Shown here in pieces: positions 50,607 to 63,505 of a stretch of 64,000 nt of DNA. Source of the stretch: Siniperca chuatsi (taxonomy: Eukaryota; Chordata; Actinopteri; Centrarchiformes; Sinipercidae). Numbering within the stretch: position 1 is the first letter of the stretch; every line of letters begins with the position of its first letter. Made by a program: the position numbers and the translations under genes. The DNA lies in assembly GCF_020085105.1 (NCBI RefSeq), contig NC_058063.1, positions 14,873,762-14,937,761 of the forward strand, read 5' to 3'. The notes beneath the pieces were generated by a model, which saw only the letters and a program-made list of their open reading frames with translations, had not been told where the DNA came from and searched no databases.

Positions 50607-52064
50607 GGAGGACGGAGGGCTGCAGAGGAGATAAATGAACTCCAGTATCAAAAGTTTTCCATCACCTATTCATGCTTGGAGCCCGTGGTGCAGACCTGGG
50701 AGCCTGATAGCTGAGCAAACGCATCTGTCATCACCTTCAGATGCGATCAACAGTAGTAGTATCCACAGTTTGCATTTTAACCCCTCGTTGCTCGCTGACC
50801 ACAAAGAACTTTCGATGATTAATCAGATTAAACAAGGGACAGAGGAAAACAGACAGAAACAGACTTGGTTTTCAATCTCAGTGCATTAAGATTTCATAAG
50901 ACTGAACTCTAAACGGAGTGGATCCAGTGCCCAAACGGACACGATACTGATGAGAGAGAAGACAACATAGACACTTGTTTACAGCATTCACAACCAAAAC
51001 GTGCATTACTTTTTTCTTTTTACAGTGTTTCTTTTTTTAATTTCCTTTTCAACTACATCCGTGGAAAAAACTGCTGATTTTTCAATTTGCTATTTAAATA
51101 ATGGCCCATGTGAAATAGGGGTTGTTTCACAAAGCAGAATGAGGAATAACCTTCCAAGTATGATGATGAATATCTCTATCTAAACCTCATTAGCAGTCAC
51201 CGTCATGAGTGACTGAATCATATTTCTAAACTTACTGTTGACATTCTTCATAACCAGGACTAGGTTTACTTTCTAATCCAGCTCTGTGACAAAACCCCTG
51301 TACACTGACACTGAACACTACAAAACAGAAAAAAAGTTTCATAAAAAGGCATTAACCCTAATCCTACAATAAATGCATAAAGGTCATGTTGAAACTATCT
51401 ATAAATATTTGCAGAACAAGTTTGAGGTGAGGTATTAATAATGATCAGGTTTTTTGTCATGTTTGGCTCCAGCTCACTCTGGCTAATTTCTTCTCTTTAA
51501 TATTTTTAGAATAAAAAAAAAAAACCCTGGTTGCATTCGATATTAAAATGTTTTGTTTTTTTTAACAGACCCTAATTGCAGATCTTTAGGATGAACAGGG
51601 TTCTGTAATTGCCTAAAATGAAAAACAGCTATGAATGTAAAACCTCCCACATGACTGTGAAAACCCTGCTGAAATTTGAAACTTCAATGTTTGTGCTTTG
51701 ACACAAAAATAATTATCAGCTATTCAAATCTACAGTACGTCACAAGACCAGCAACTTTATTCTTTACTAACAAAATAACAAAACATTTACATTGAAAATG
51801 TCTCCTGTGTTTTGTTGATGGTGAATGTGAAGTTTTGCAGCATTAAATAGGGTACAGTGATGTGCAGAAATGATAAAAACACTGCTCCAAAAGTAATTCC
51901 CATTATTTCTTCACATGGTTTTAATCGTTTCTTAACCAAGACACAGACAATGTATCTTGTTAACAACATTTATTTAAGAAATTCGTTCACTGGTATAAAA
52001 AAACAAAACAAAAAACAGTCTATAGACAAACTTCTCCAAACCTGTGAAACCACTGATAAAGTCA
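50607..52064. other. Convergent 3' UTRs of the small gene and mettl3
   Basis: The small gene's 3' UTR probably runs to the AATAAA at 51510-51515, which precedes an A-rich run; another AATAAA is near 51369. The mettl3 3' UTR on the minus strand probably ends at AATAAA 51969-51974, only about 95 nt after its stop. No separate gene was seen in this interval. Confidence 0.55.
51969..51974 (-). terminator. Candidate mettl3 polyadenylation signal
   Basis: Minus-strand AATAAA about 91 nt downstream of the mettl3 stop codon. Its closeness implies a short 3' UTR. Confidence 0.55.
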
Positions 52065-54101
52065 TCACTGCATGTTTTTGGGTTTAGAGATGACGCCATC
52101 TGGATAACGCTTCTTAAACCGAGCCACGACTTCAGGGTCCAAGAGATGAATCCCATCAAGCTGGTTTCCAAGAGTTACCCTAGAATTGGGGGGGGGGTCC
52201 AATCAGTAAGTGTAAAATATGTAGAACAGTTACTTTGCCTTTAAATTAAAGCATGATGGTATGTTACCAGTTGGGCTGGACATTGTGGGGTCGACCAAAA
52301 AGCTCGATCTTCCTGGTGCCGGGCGAGAGTCTCTCTATCATGCCGTAGATCTCATCTGGTTTGTGGCTGGTGGAGCGGACCTGGAAGAGAGTGTTTGAAA
52401 CGCAGTGAAGAGATGGAATCTGTTTCATATTACAGAGGCAACCTTTTCAGGCTGTAGAAATCATACAGGAGTAAATACAATAAATATGACATTAGATATA
52501 ATCATTTACCTCGGCCACAATGACGTCGCAGTCCAAACCTCTGTTGAACCCTTGAGGGTTTCCCTTTACACCCACCTGAAGAGAAACAAATTACATGGTG
52601 TGTTTAACATTTTTCATCTGACGCACTTTTGCAGCTCAGCAGCTCCAAAACACCTTCTAGCTATGGGGCAGCCTCTCTAAATATCAAGCATGCAAAAAGT
52701 AGAAACTCCTGGAGGCAAGACTCCTCCAGCTTGAAGCTCAGCAGGGTAATACATACAGTATACGACAGAGATAGATTCAAATATATACAGTAAGACGAAA
52801 CATAAGAACAGTGGAAGACAAACATACCAGACAGTGCTCCTTCCCGTGGTTCAGCCAATGGCCTGTCCTCCCTGTACGGATGATTCTCTGAAGCTGGTTG
52901 GTTTTCACCCAAATGATTTCATCGACACGCTCGTAGCTGAGAGAGGAAAATAAAGAAGAAAAAAACGAATATACAACAGATATATACGAAATTAAAGTCA
53001 GATGGTGTCCTTAACAAAATTATGCTTTGATGGTAGTTGATGCACAGAAGGAAAGACTTACCCCCAAAGACTGAGACACTCTCTGCCCAGCTCCATAGCC
53101 CTGTAAGACGAGAAGTTGGGTAGAAGATGAGTTTGAACAGACAATTATATCTGGAAGTGCAGAAATAGGACCCTGACTACTTTTAGAAATGTATTACCAT
53201 GCAGGTTCAACATGTACAAAAATGTTCGTGGACTAAGTATTGTTAGATATGATAAATCCAACCACTGCTACTTGATTTAACTTGAAAAATGGCAACATAC
53301 AGCCTTTCTGTCAGGCTGTCACTTCAAAACATATGAAAGAATACTGTACAGAAAATAGAAAATAAATATTAGTACACACAGAGCATTATTCAAATTTAGA
53401 TCTTTGCTTCCAGGGACATTTTGCAGTTTAACTAGTAGCAGTAAAAACTAAAAGTCACAGCTGAAGAAAGAGAAAGAAAAAAAATGAACTCAAGCGACCA
53501 GGTAAGTTTGTGTTTAGTTCAAGAACATCGTAGGACACCGAGACGTGGATGGATACATGGCAGTTGAAATGTTAAAACCTAAAACTGTCCTGTTGTTGAA
53601 GAACTAGGCCTCTTCTTGAGACTTGATTGGATTGTTGTAGTTACCTGCCGGTGACCCACAGGAAGAGGAAGCCGTCATCTTGCAGGATGGGGATGTTGAG
53701 TTTTCTCATCTCGTCGTCAGTCAGTGTACCGTAGGGTAGCTCCATGTGGATGTCCCACGGAGGGTCGGCCATCACTACAGCAAACTTACCGAGGATGGAC
53801 ACGTCCAAGTAGCGGATATCACAGCAGATCCACTGCAAAGAAAAACACAGCCTCAGTCATTTTTATAACCCGCCAAAAATATCAACATCCATCTGCCTCT
53901 CGTTCTCCTACCACCTCTTTCCTCATCCCATCCTTAATTCAATTCAAAAAGGGCTTTTTTGGCAGTTTCAATAACAATGTTGCCAAAGCATCAAAATATT
54001 ATTTGTTATTTGGACAGCACACAGTAACAGTAATATGAACACTAACACAACATTAAGAATGATATATATTAATTATATATACAGTATATCCTATGCATGT
54101 A

Positions 54102-54156
<55 letters not shown>

Positions 54157-57100
54157 ATGCATGGTTTACGTTTAGGGAAGGATAAAGAGGTACAGTAGCC
54201 ATATTGAAAGGAATCCCCAGTGAACAGTAATGTAATGAATTGTTTGTTTGTAGGAACAGAGTAATTCACCCAGTAACCATCTCACCAATTACATTTCAAC
54301 AGATAATATCACACTGTGTATGTATGTGTGTGTTTTTCATGTTCCTATATTCCGGTGGGGACTTTAACCTGAATACACACTGACCCATGGGGGAAAAATT
54401 GAGGTCTCCATGGGTAGAGAGTGCTTTTTGGAGGGTCAAGACTTGGTTTTAGGGTGCAGGTTACAGTTAAGGTTAGGGTAAGGGGCTAGGGAAAGCATTA
54501 TGTCCATGACTGTCCCCCACGTGGATAGTGAAACAAACTTGTGTGTGTGTGCTGTGTGTAGGTCATTCACTGTTCCTCAGCTTGTGGCATGTTGATATAT
54601 ATATATATTGGGCAGCAAGATCTGCCCTGTCTCCTTCTCCTAGGAGTGTTTTTAACTTTGAGAGCTCATTTAGCTCTTTGGAATCTGAGATTACAGAGTT
54701 GAACTTGTTAAAGTAAATGTTCCATATTTTATTGAATGTTGTACATTGTAGGAGGAAGTGCATCTCTGTCTCAACCTCACCTGTCGAACAGTGACCACAT
54801 ACTCTGTTTTCTTTTGGTTGCCATGATCTTTTGCGTTTTCCTTTTTTGATTACCAGTTTGTGGTCACTGAGCCTGTACTTGGTCTGAGGGGGGGCAGTTA
54901 GTCTCAGCACCAACTGACATAGGGGACTCTTTTCTGGGCTCAGCTCTTGGGTTTGGAGGGCTTCGGAATGGAGGGTGTCTAGGGGGCTGGATTTAAGGGG
55001 ATTAAAAAATTTGAGCGCTCTCTTTTGAATGTTAATTATCAGTGGGTATCTGCCTAATTCTGCTTGTTGGTGTTTTTCTGTGTACTGTAAAATGTATCTG
55101 CAATATTCTGCATGTAAAGATTCTGATGGATGTTTGTCCCAACGGGTATAGCTATGATGACTGAGAGGACCCCATATTTCACTACCATATGGTACAATGG
55201 GCTGGATGACACTATCAAATATTGTAAGCCAAATTTTAAATTGGAATTTGGAAATTTTAAAATTTTCTCTTAATTGCATTTAGAGCTCTTCGAGCTTTTT
55301 CTTTTAGTGTATAGTATTCTTTTATTTAGAATACGACAGAGTAGTTTACCTAGACAACAGATGCCACGGTAGTTACTAGGGTATTGGCTCTTCCTCACCT
55401 GTGAAGGGAACAGTTTCCCCACGTTGCTGTCGGCATCTCCTGGACAGAGTCCAAGCTCTGTGGTCCCGGCCTGGGACACCAGCAGGCACCCCTCAGCCTC
55501 CGGAGGGCTGTCAATCTCATAGTGGACGTATTTGCAGGTGTCCATGTGGAAACACGTGTTGAGGAAGGAGCAGTCGCCGAGGCTCTCGTCTGTGTGCTTG
55601 TTAATGATGCGACTGAAAGAGAAAATATAATACAGCTGCATAAACATGTTTGTGTAACATCATTATATTTTAACAGCTTCAGGTTTGAATAAAAATCCAC
55701 AAAACATCCTCTACTTTATCACAGAAGGTAAAATATAGGAAGGCAAAACCAAATATATTTACCCTGCACAAATTTCAGTCAAGTTAATTAAATCAGAAAT
55801 TTGCCCCAGAGGCACCTTCTATCCTTAGACCAGTGTTTCCCAACCTTTTTGAATTGTGCCCCCTTAAAACGAAGTCTACTTGTGACCCCCTTGACACAGG
55901 TTGAATACGGTATTATCCCATCTCACATTGCTGAATATTAATAATTTTTCTAAGCCTGAAAGGAAAAAAATATCCAATATTTCACAAGAAAATAGCAATT
56001 ATTGTAGAAAATCTTAAAAAATAAACCAAATTTTATGTAGCGGAATATTTTTTTTTGATTCTTTCATATTTCACTTTTCATCTTATGACCACTGAGATTT
56101 ATTGTGAGACCTCTTTGGGGGTCCCGACCACCAGGTACTGAACCACTACCATAGACCATCATTTAGGATGAGGAGAAACAAATTATATATTTTGACACAA
56201 AAACAAGTGACTTCTTTCATCCTTTTCCATTTTCTTAAAATTAAACTGATGTTGTAGCAATAAAGTCTTTCTAAGTTTGAAATTTAGACCGTTACTTACA
56301 TTATTTGCAAGTCAGTGTTTTGCCAGATGTGGTATTTCTGATATGAGTAGTATTTTTTAATCTTGATTTATAGTGACCTCTGCAGGCCAAAGCGAGTATT
56401 TTTCTTTTTTTAAAATTATGTTTAGGGCTTATGAGATGACAAGAAATGAGGGGAAAGACAGACAGAAAAACTGCAATGCAAATTCATCATTTATCTGAAT
56501 TCATTCAAATCCAGACCTGGGCAGTCGAAGATTTCAATCGAAGTGTCTGGTAGAAAGATTTTATCATGTGGGGGTGACAAAATGTTTTTAAAGCATGCTG
56601 AGAAACACTGACCGGAAGTGTAACTTGGTGCACGGCTGAGGTGTGTCCCCAGAGCGTACACACTCCTCTTTGGTCCCGTGGTCGCAGAACTCTTGGACCT
56701 GAGCTCGGCCGCGAGACCGGAACTTTTCCACGATGGACTGCTCCTTGGCTGTGCTGGCATTAAGCAGCTCCAGAATCTCTCTGCTCACCTAGGCATAAAT
56801 AATATTCACATCATGCCATATTAGTAACCACACTTCCAAACTATCCTGCTTCATGTTCGTGTAGTTGAAAATGTAACGGTTACAATCATTCTGGGTGCTG
56901 TTAGAGATTTCATACCTTCTTGCTCTGCTGCTCTTTTGTGGACTGTTGGTTCAGGAGGCTCTCTATCTCCATGTCCACATGTGACGACTGGCTTTTACTG
57001 CTCCTGCCCTTCTTGTCAGCCCCGCTGCCTGATGCCGAAGGCCCTGCCAGCTGTGAGGAGGAAGCCGCCGGCGTCAGAGAGGTGAAGGAAGTGTGCGGAG

Positions 57101-59007
57101 GAGATGCAGAGCTCTGAAGAGAGGGCGAGAAGCCCTGAGCTCTTTTGTGGTGAGTTTGATCTTCCGCTTTTCTCTTGACTCCAGTCCGCTGGGCTCCAGC
57201 CCCAGACCCAATCATGGCCCATAGTTTCGTGTGGTCCACTGCCACCACAACTGAGGAGGAGGAAGTAGTAGAAGAAGAGGCTGAGGTGGGCTGTCGGACC
57301 TCGATGAGCTCCTGAGCAGAGAATTTTAGCAGCAGACTCTGGATGCATCCATGACTGACAGCTGTTTCAGACTGTGAGCGAGAATTAAACAGAAGAGAAA
57401 GAATTTAAAAAATAAAAATATGAAGTTGATAATATGATACAGCCATGCTCTACATTATTTTCCTCTACAAAGCATGTGTACTATTTGCCACAAGCATCTC
57501 TGTGCTTAAGAAAAAGACTCACACTGTTGAGGTCATTTGTGATGGCAAGGGAGTCCGTTGGCATCGGAAGACTCAGATCAGACAAATATCCCAGCAGCCT
57601 CTTCTCTAGTTCAGGGTCTGGTGGTTTTTCCGTCTCTTCCTGAGGGGGGAACGGTGCTGACGGAGCCGGGCTATCACTCCTGGCTGTGGAACCCTCTGTA
57701 CTGCTTCCACCATCTGACCAAGAGGAGACAACAGAGGTTAACACCCTAATTTTGAAAAGGTTTTTAAACTAGACCAGGTTTTCCAGATCATTTAGATATC
57801 AAATTAAAAGAGTTTTCCATAACTTAACAGTCATGTTTCATAAAATTTCAGGACCTAAAACTGGCATTGGACACTTTGCATCATTTGAAGTTGTGATCTT
57901 GTGACAAACACACATTGGTCGTGGATATCGAAGCACACACAGTTCGGCAGCCTTAAAGCAAATTATTGGAACTGAAACGATTAGTCGATCAACAGAAAAT
58001 TAACCAAAATTTCTGATAATCGATTCCATAAGTCATTTATCAAGCAAAAGACTAATAATTATTTGGTTTAAGTTTCTTAGAAAGGAATTTCTGCTTTTCA
58101 CTTTAATGTCATTGTAAGTTGAATATTTTTTGATTTTAGACTGTTGGATGGACAAAACAAACAAACATTTTATAGACTAAATGATTAACCAATCAACTGA
58201 AAAAATAATTGAAAGATTAACTGATAATGTAATGTAAATAATGAATTATTAGCTGCAGCCCTAAAAATGATCAGTATCAAAAAGCATGAAAAATAACGAC
58301 CTAGTATCGCATCAAGAGCTGAAACTATTATTGTCAGAAAATTAATCGGCAACAGTTTTGATAACTGATTAATCGTCAGAAATTCACTTCTATGATATTT
58401 AACGGAATCTCTTTGGTTTTGGGCTGTTCATTAATTGTTTGAATTAATTGATAATGGAAATAATTACAGCCCTGCCCCTACAAAAATATATAAACAGCAA
58501 GAAAAAATATTTACTTGTTTGGAGTTCCTTAGAAAAAACAAACTCTTCATTTTATGAAAACATGATTAACTCTGGAATCGTGGAAGTAGCCACTTATATT
58601 ATTATACAATATTTCTGCTACAATGCATTGCCTATTAATCATTTAACCAAGTGGCAAAAAATTATGTGTAACAAACAAGTGTAGTAAGTTGAAAGTTTGA
58701 CAGCTACCAGATTGCTCATTTGTTGAGCAAAAAATCCCAACATTTGCTGGTAAAGGTAAGCGATTTCAAAACATCCCTGACAGTTGTCTTCATTCTTGGC
58801 AATTTATTGACTCAATAATTAACTAATTAATCGGATGATGAATACTCCATTGATTACTCGATAACAAAAACAATCGTTAGTTGCCGTCCTGCTGATAGCC
58901 CTACCCGCGGACAGTTGTGCGGGGTCTTTCCGCCGCCGCTGCAGCCTCTCCCGCAGAGAGTCCAGCTGCTTCTTGTGCGCCTGAATGTTGCTCCACGTGT
59001 CCGACAT
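52065..59007 (-). CDS. mettl3: N6-adenosine methyltransferase catalytic subunit METTL3
   Basis: Eleven exons: 58905-59007, 57523-57713, 56916-57371, 56613-56788, 55399-55612, 53645-53832, 53062-53100, 52828-52936, 52510-52575, 52268-52380, 52065-52179. They total 1770 nt, 589 aa (human 580), all phases joining. METTL3 with METTL14 writes m6A on nuclear mRNA. The N-terminus [20 protein letters not shown] is almost human. Residues about 99-250 are a Ser/Pro-rich linker ([14 protein letters not shown]) with [17 protein letters not shown] follows at the coiled region. The CCCH zinc fingers lie at about 285-345 ([11 protein letters not shown] and [17 protein letters not shown]). The SAM-binding catalytic motif DPPW is at 403-406. 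The interface and RNA loop [20 protein letters not shown] is at 470-489. PHNVQPNW precedes the end [14 protein letters not shown]. Intron 5 holds a LINE fragment and intron 1 three repeat copies. Confidence 0.97.
54104..54153 (+). repeat. (GT)25 microsatellite in mettl3 intron 5
   Basis: Twenty-five uninterrupted GT units. Likely highly polymorphic. Confidence 0.95.
54310..54545. repeat. Teleost repeat with GGTTAGGGTAAGG phrases in mettl3 intron 5
   Basis: It contains TTCCGGTGGGGACTTTAACC, GAATACACACTGACCCATGG, GGTTTTAGGGTGCAGGTTAC, AGGTTAGGGTAAGGGGC and ends near CTTGTGTGTGTGTG. This resembles a common dispersed teleost element, not a telomere tract. Confidence 0.45.
54612..55388 (-). mobile_element. 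LINE ORF2 fragment in mettl3 intron 5
   Basis: Minus strand. From 55388 it reads [20 protein letters not shown], a reverse-transcriptase finger motif (N-YRGI---LGKLL--ILN). After an internal deletion near 55280 it continues as [60 protein letters not shown] and [19 protein letters not shown], the last being a Cys/His segment typical of the ORF2 end. The end CHKLRNSE is followed by a TA microsatellite at about 54592-54611. About 235 codons of the 3' part remain open, so this copy is fairly young, but it is 5'-truncated and internally deleted. The clade is not certain. Confidence 0.85.
57960..58904. repeat. Three ACTAACGATT-type repeat copies in mettl3 intron 1
   Basis: Copies at about 57965-58265 (GGAACTGAAACGATTAGTCG to TTAGCTGCAGCCCT), 58310-58475 (GAGCTGAAACTATTATTGTC to ATTACAGCCCTGCCC) and 58795-58904. 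The last is inverted and ends CAATCGTTAGTTGCC followed by GTCCTGCTGATAGCCCTAC at the exon-1 donor. All share ATTAATCG-type steps and TTGGATGGACAAAACAAAC-like phrases. Confidence 0.6.
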
Positions 59008-59573
59008 GACGAGCTGGATTCAACACCGACACCGGTCACGCCGAACGGTATTTAGACAAAAGTTGAACACTGTCCGCCTTGTTTGGAGCGACCACAGACT
59101 GCATAAGGAGCGACGAATGTATGGTACACGGCTAAACAGTGTCGGGCAAGCATCTTGATTGAGAGATTGAATGTTCCGGCGGACTGGTGCTTTGTATACA
59201 AAGGATCCTGACGGTTATGCTACCTGAAATGAATCAATCGTCATACTTTTATTGGTGTTTACCGAAAGCTGTATTTTAGGAACGCAAATCTACTCAATAA
59301 AAGTCTGTTAATTTGTGAAGAGGTTCTTTATCGGATTCATTTTGGGTACGGACTACTCCAACTTCCGGCGTCACTGAAATTAAAAGTCTGTTTCCTGTGT
59401 GCTATAATGAACTGCATTCGTGCTGTTTCAGGAAAGAAATTACTGTTTTCTGTCACTGTATTAACATTAGAATCTGATATGTAATACTCGTTTCGTAACT
59501 TGGTGCATTTTGCTCCACTCCACCGGTCACTCTTCCCGCTACCAGGCTGTTGCTGCTCTAAGCTAACGCAAAG
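59008..59573. promoter_or_regulatory. Shared bidirectional promoter of mettl3 and ttc5
   Basis: The two start codons are 566 bp apart and point away from each other. The interval has CpG-containing stretches, ACTTCCGG at 59361-59368 (ETS/GABPA type) and TTCCGGCGG near 59174. No TATA box was seen. Paired housekeeping genes of this kind usually share a CpG-rich, TATA-less promoter; sharing here is inferred from distance. Confidence 0.65.
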
Positions 59574-62500
59574 ATGGCGGAAGACGAGAAGAGTGGTGAG
59601 CCTGTAAAAGACAAAAACGAACTGCAAATTATGAAGGTACTAATTCTCACTTACATCACACTAATATTTAAATCCACCACGTGTACGAGCCTTCGTGTTT
59701 TGTTGACTTCTCACGAGGTTAGTGTCGTGTTTCGTCTTAGTTTGCTCGATGGACATCTTCTGAAAGACTCGTTACTATAACAACTGGCTGCAACTGTTAC
59801 GCTAACAGACCTTTCTTTGTGTTCAGCCTTAATGTTTGATATAGTGTGATATGTATGTGTACCACTTTTGTTGTTTTAATTGTAGAATGACTTCCTTCCT
59901 TTTCATTTTGATACATTAAACTGCCTACAAAATGACTGCTTTTGGTTGCATCCTACTTCTTGCTGAGTCACCAGATAGTCAGATTGTCTGAAGATTTTGC
60001 ACCAAGAATGGGCACTAGGGATGCACTAACCTGGACCATCCCTTATCTGTCACCTTACACAATTTTATAGTACAAATGCAGGTGCATAGATGGTTACACT
60101 TTTTAGAAATGGTTATCATTAAGATACATCTGTGTCTTATTTTCTAAAACGATGATGGTAAATTTATTCTGTTACTGATTTGACAGTTGTTTTGCACTTC
60201 CATGAAGCTGGACAAAATCAAAGCAACAGAGGCGCCGATATCCTGACTTTTAGTCCCAAGTATGGGTCAAGCACCAAAAACACTGGATGCTACAATTCCC
60301 ATAATGCAACTCAACAGCTTCTTTCATAAGTCCCCCAATGTCTGGTAAATGCCCACCTCTTTCAAACTCCAAGCTCCCAGTTTGTATGGCAGGTCTTCTG
60401 TAAAAACAACTTAAGCTCAAGTCCAGATAACCCTGATGACATCACTTGAGTTATTTTCTCAGACTTGGCAAAGCTCCTCCAGAGACATCAAACAACAGTT
60501 TAACAGGCTGAGTAGTACTCATTGTGATGGGTAAACTGATCTTGATGTGTAAAATGTAATCTTAACGCTACCTCCTTTTAATTAAGGAGATGCCAAACCC
60601 TCCTACCTTCAAACAGTAGCTGCTAGATAGCTTTCCTATATGGGATGTAGATTTCTTAATGCACTATTTCATGCATTACATTTTTAATTTATTGATGTTT
60701 TCCAGTTTTTAGTTCTTAGCTTCCTTATTTCTTTGGTCATAAATGGATGGAGACAGGCGTCTCCATCTTGCTAAAGGTTGGTGGACAGTGAGACAATGAC
60801 AGGAATAAGTCAAGGACTTCAGTGTTCTATCCCTGACAAAGAATGATATGTTGAATTTTATAATATATTCAAGCGAATTGTCAATAAACCAAACCAAAAA
60901 TAACCATAACAATTTTACTGTGTTTCGGATTGGACAGTTTTATCACGTGACTTACTCCCAGAAAAACAAGATCACAAAAAATATGCACAGTAACAACAAT
61001 ATTGGACTAATTCCCACATTTAAATATTATTGGTATCATAAAATAATGGTATGCTGGTAAATTGGTGCATCTCTAATGGACGATGGTTGTCCCAGTTTTT
61101 TCATGAACTTAGTATTGTACTACTGAGAAATGTGCCTTTGGTCTATTTTTAACAATTTTTTTCAACATCCCACCCTCCCCCTCCCTCTCTATGCCCATTA
61201 CAGGAGCTCGTGGATGATCTGTATAATTTCAGAGATTGCTATTTTGAGACTCACAGTGTGGAGGAAGCTGGGAGGAAACAAAGCGATGTCGCGCAGGAGA
61301 TCGAAAAGACTCTGAAGAAGCTGGAGGAGAAAGAAGGTGAGTGTTGTCTTTACACAGCAGCACTTCAGTTTTTAATTTGCAGAATATCATTCACACCCGC
61401 TGTAACTCTGTGTTTTACGATTTCCCATAGATCATTTTAAACACAAAGCAGAGTTTCTGCTGCAGAAGGGCAGGTGTCTGAACGTAGCTCCTGACTTCAG
61501 TGTCGTAGCAGAAGAGTGCCTTTCCCGTGCTGTGAAGCTGGAGCCTGGCTTGGTCGAGGGCTGGAACACATTAGGGGAGCAGTACTGGAAAAAAGGAGAC
61601 CTGATCGGTGCCAAGAACTGCTTCACTGGAGCTTTGCAACAGGTACAGAAGGGACAGAAAGAGAGAGAGAGAGATGTTTTCAACGCCTTCTTTTCCATGG
61701 CTTTCCACATAAAAAGCCATAATTCAAGCACCACATTCCTAGATATGCGGTAACACACAAGGTATTGTTATAGTGTGCTTCCATTAGAAGGTTTGGCATG
61801 GAGCAAGTTTTCTTCAAATGTAAACAAATCAGAATGGTACTTTATAGAAGTTTTTGTTAAGTATTTGTTTTAAAAGGATTAAAAATGCAACATGTATGTT
61901 AACATTTATGGAAATTTATGTCAAGACAAACTGTCACAGTCTGGTTGCAGTGATGAGTTTTTTATTTAAAATTCCCAATTGTGAAATTAAATAACAAAAC
62001 ATCTGGGACTATACCTAATGAATTAACAGGTATTTTCTGAATTAATCACTAAAAACTCCTGTGGAATTTCTTTCCATCTCTCCATGCTAGGTTTCACTTA
62101 CTAACTCATCTGTCTTGTGCTTTATCTTCCACCTCTGTAGAGCAAGAACAAAGTGTCTCTACGCAACCTGTCTATGGTGCTGAGACAGCTGCCAGCAGCG
62201 GACAGCGACACCCATGGCAAGCAGGTGCTGGAGAGTGTGGACATGGCGCGACAAGCTGTCCAGCTGGATGTCACAGACGGGACGTCCTGGTGTGAGTAGA
62301 GCGTCTGGGTACTTAGTAAGCATAGAATATGAAAGAGTGTTGTGGGGAAGTGCTCCTTTTTCTCTCTGTAATGAGGGAGCTGTTTGTTACACAGATCCAG
62401 AGTTAGAGTGAACAGTGATTTATGTGCTGTCTTAATATGGAAGTATATTGATGACAAAAGATTTGATCTTTGAGAGTGTACAGGCAAAGATTTGAAAGAG

Positions 62501-63505
62501 CAGAATTAGATTTGTGCGCGAGGGAGGACAGAATCGTGACTTGAGCATGCAAAAGGGGTTCTCGCGTTTGTAATGATCAAAGCTGCTCGCACTCACTTTT
62601 GGCAGTCTGAATCTCCTGAGTGCAAACTCAAACTGAGAGTGTCACCTGTTCAATTTGAACAGGAAATGAAGGGCCATCCTGTTACACCCTTCCTTCTACT
62701 TTCAAAATAAGAGCTGGAACAGTGGCATTTTTTAAACCACCAAATGGAGATAAAGAGCAGCATTTGGTGTCTGTATTATCTTAAAAATCAAAATGTGTGG
62801 ACAATAAATGACTAAGATCACATTCAATTTGTTGGCAAATTATGTAGTTTTTAAGCCATTATGAGAGTAATTTTCAGAGTCAAATTAATTTAAAAGTAGT
62901 TACTAGCTATATATCATAGTGGCAATGTCAGCTTCATGTTAACTTCTACTTCTAGTGTGATTTTCTGAACCACATGAAGGGTTTTCCTATTTCTTCTTAC
63001 AAATCCGTGCCTGTAGCGCTCTCAAATGTTTACTTGCAGACTGAGTAGCACTCAGAATTTGTTTTGTGCTGTCTCAAATCTTTGGTCAAATTGTATTTTA
63101 TGTTATTGTTTTTACAGATATCCTGGGAAATGCCTATGTGTCCCTGTTTTTCACCTGCGGACAGAATCCACAGTTGTCTCAACAAGCTCTAAGTGCCTAT
63201 GCACAATCTGTGAGTGTGGAGCACTGAACGTTTGTTAAAATATATCAGCACTAATTTGCGCTATTGTACTAATATTTTACTTCTCTCCTCCCCATTTGTA
63301 GGAGAAAGTGGACAGAGCGGCCTCCTGTTACCCAGAGCTGCATTTCAACCGATCCACTCTGTTCCAGTATGAGGAGATGTTCGGATCTGCGCTTGGCGGC
63401 TACAGCCGAGCAGCAGCGCTGGACCCGGGCTGGGAGGAGCCTCCAGAGAGAGAGAAGCAGCTGCTGGAGTATCTGAAGAAAGTCACAGAACTCATACAGA
63501 ACAAG
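59574..63505 (+). CDS. ttc5: Tetratricopeptide repeat protein 5 (Strap), 5' part
   Basis: Six exons in the window: 59574-59636, 61204-61336, 61431-61642, 62141-62291, 63118-63209, 63302-63505. All phases join to 285 residues, and the gene continues past 64000. TTC5 is a p300/JMY cofactor in the stress response and also recognises nascent tubulin at ribosomes for mRNA autoregulation. Landmarks shared with human: [20 protein letters not shown] at residues 22-41, [20 protein letters not shown] then KKGD in the first TPR units, [16 protein letters not shown] at about 139-154, [17 protein letters not shown] at about 181-197, [20 protein letters not shown] and [13 protein letters not shown]. The start ATG follows CGCAAAG and heads an acidic leader. 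The C-terminal OB-fold domain of about 160 residues lies outside the window. Confidence 0.95.

Noticed and set aside
54310-54545. Telomere-like GGTTAGGG tract
   Set aside because: Only a few irregular units within a known type of dispersed teleost repeat; not a telomeric array.
54563-55279. 238-residue minus-strand open frame inside mettl3 as a nested gene
   Set aside because: It is the 3' part of a LINE ORF2 lacking the catalytic YXDD region, with a microsatellite at its end.
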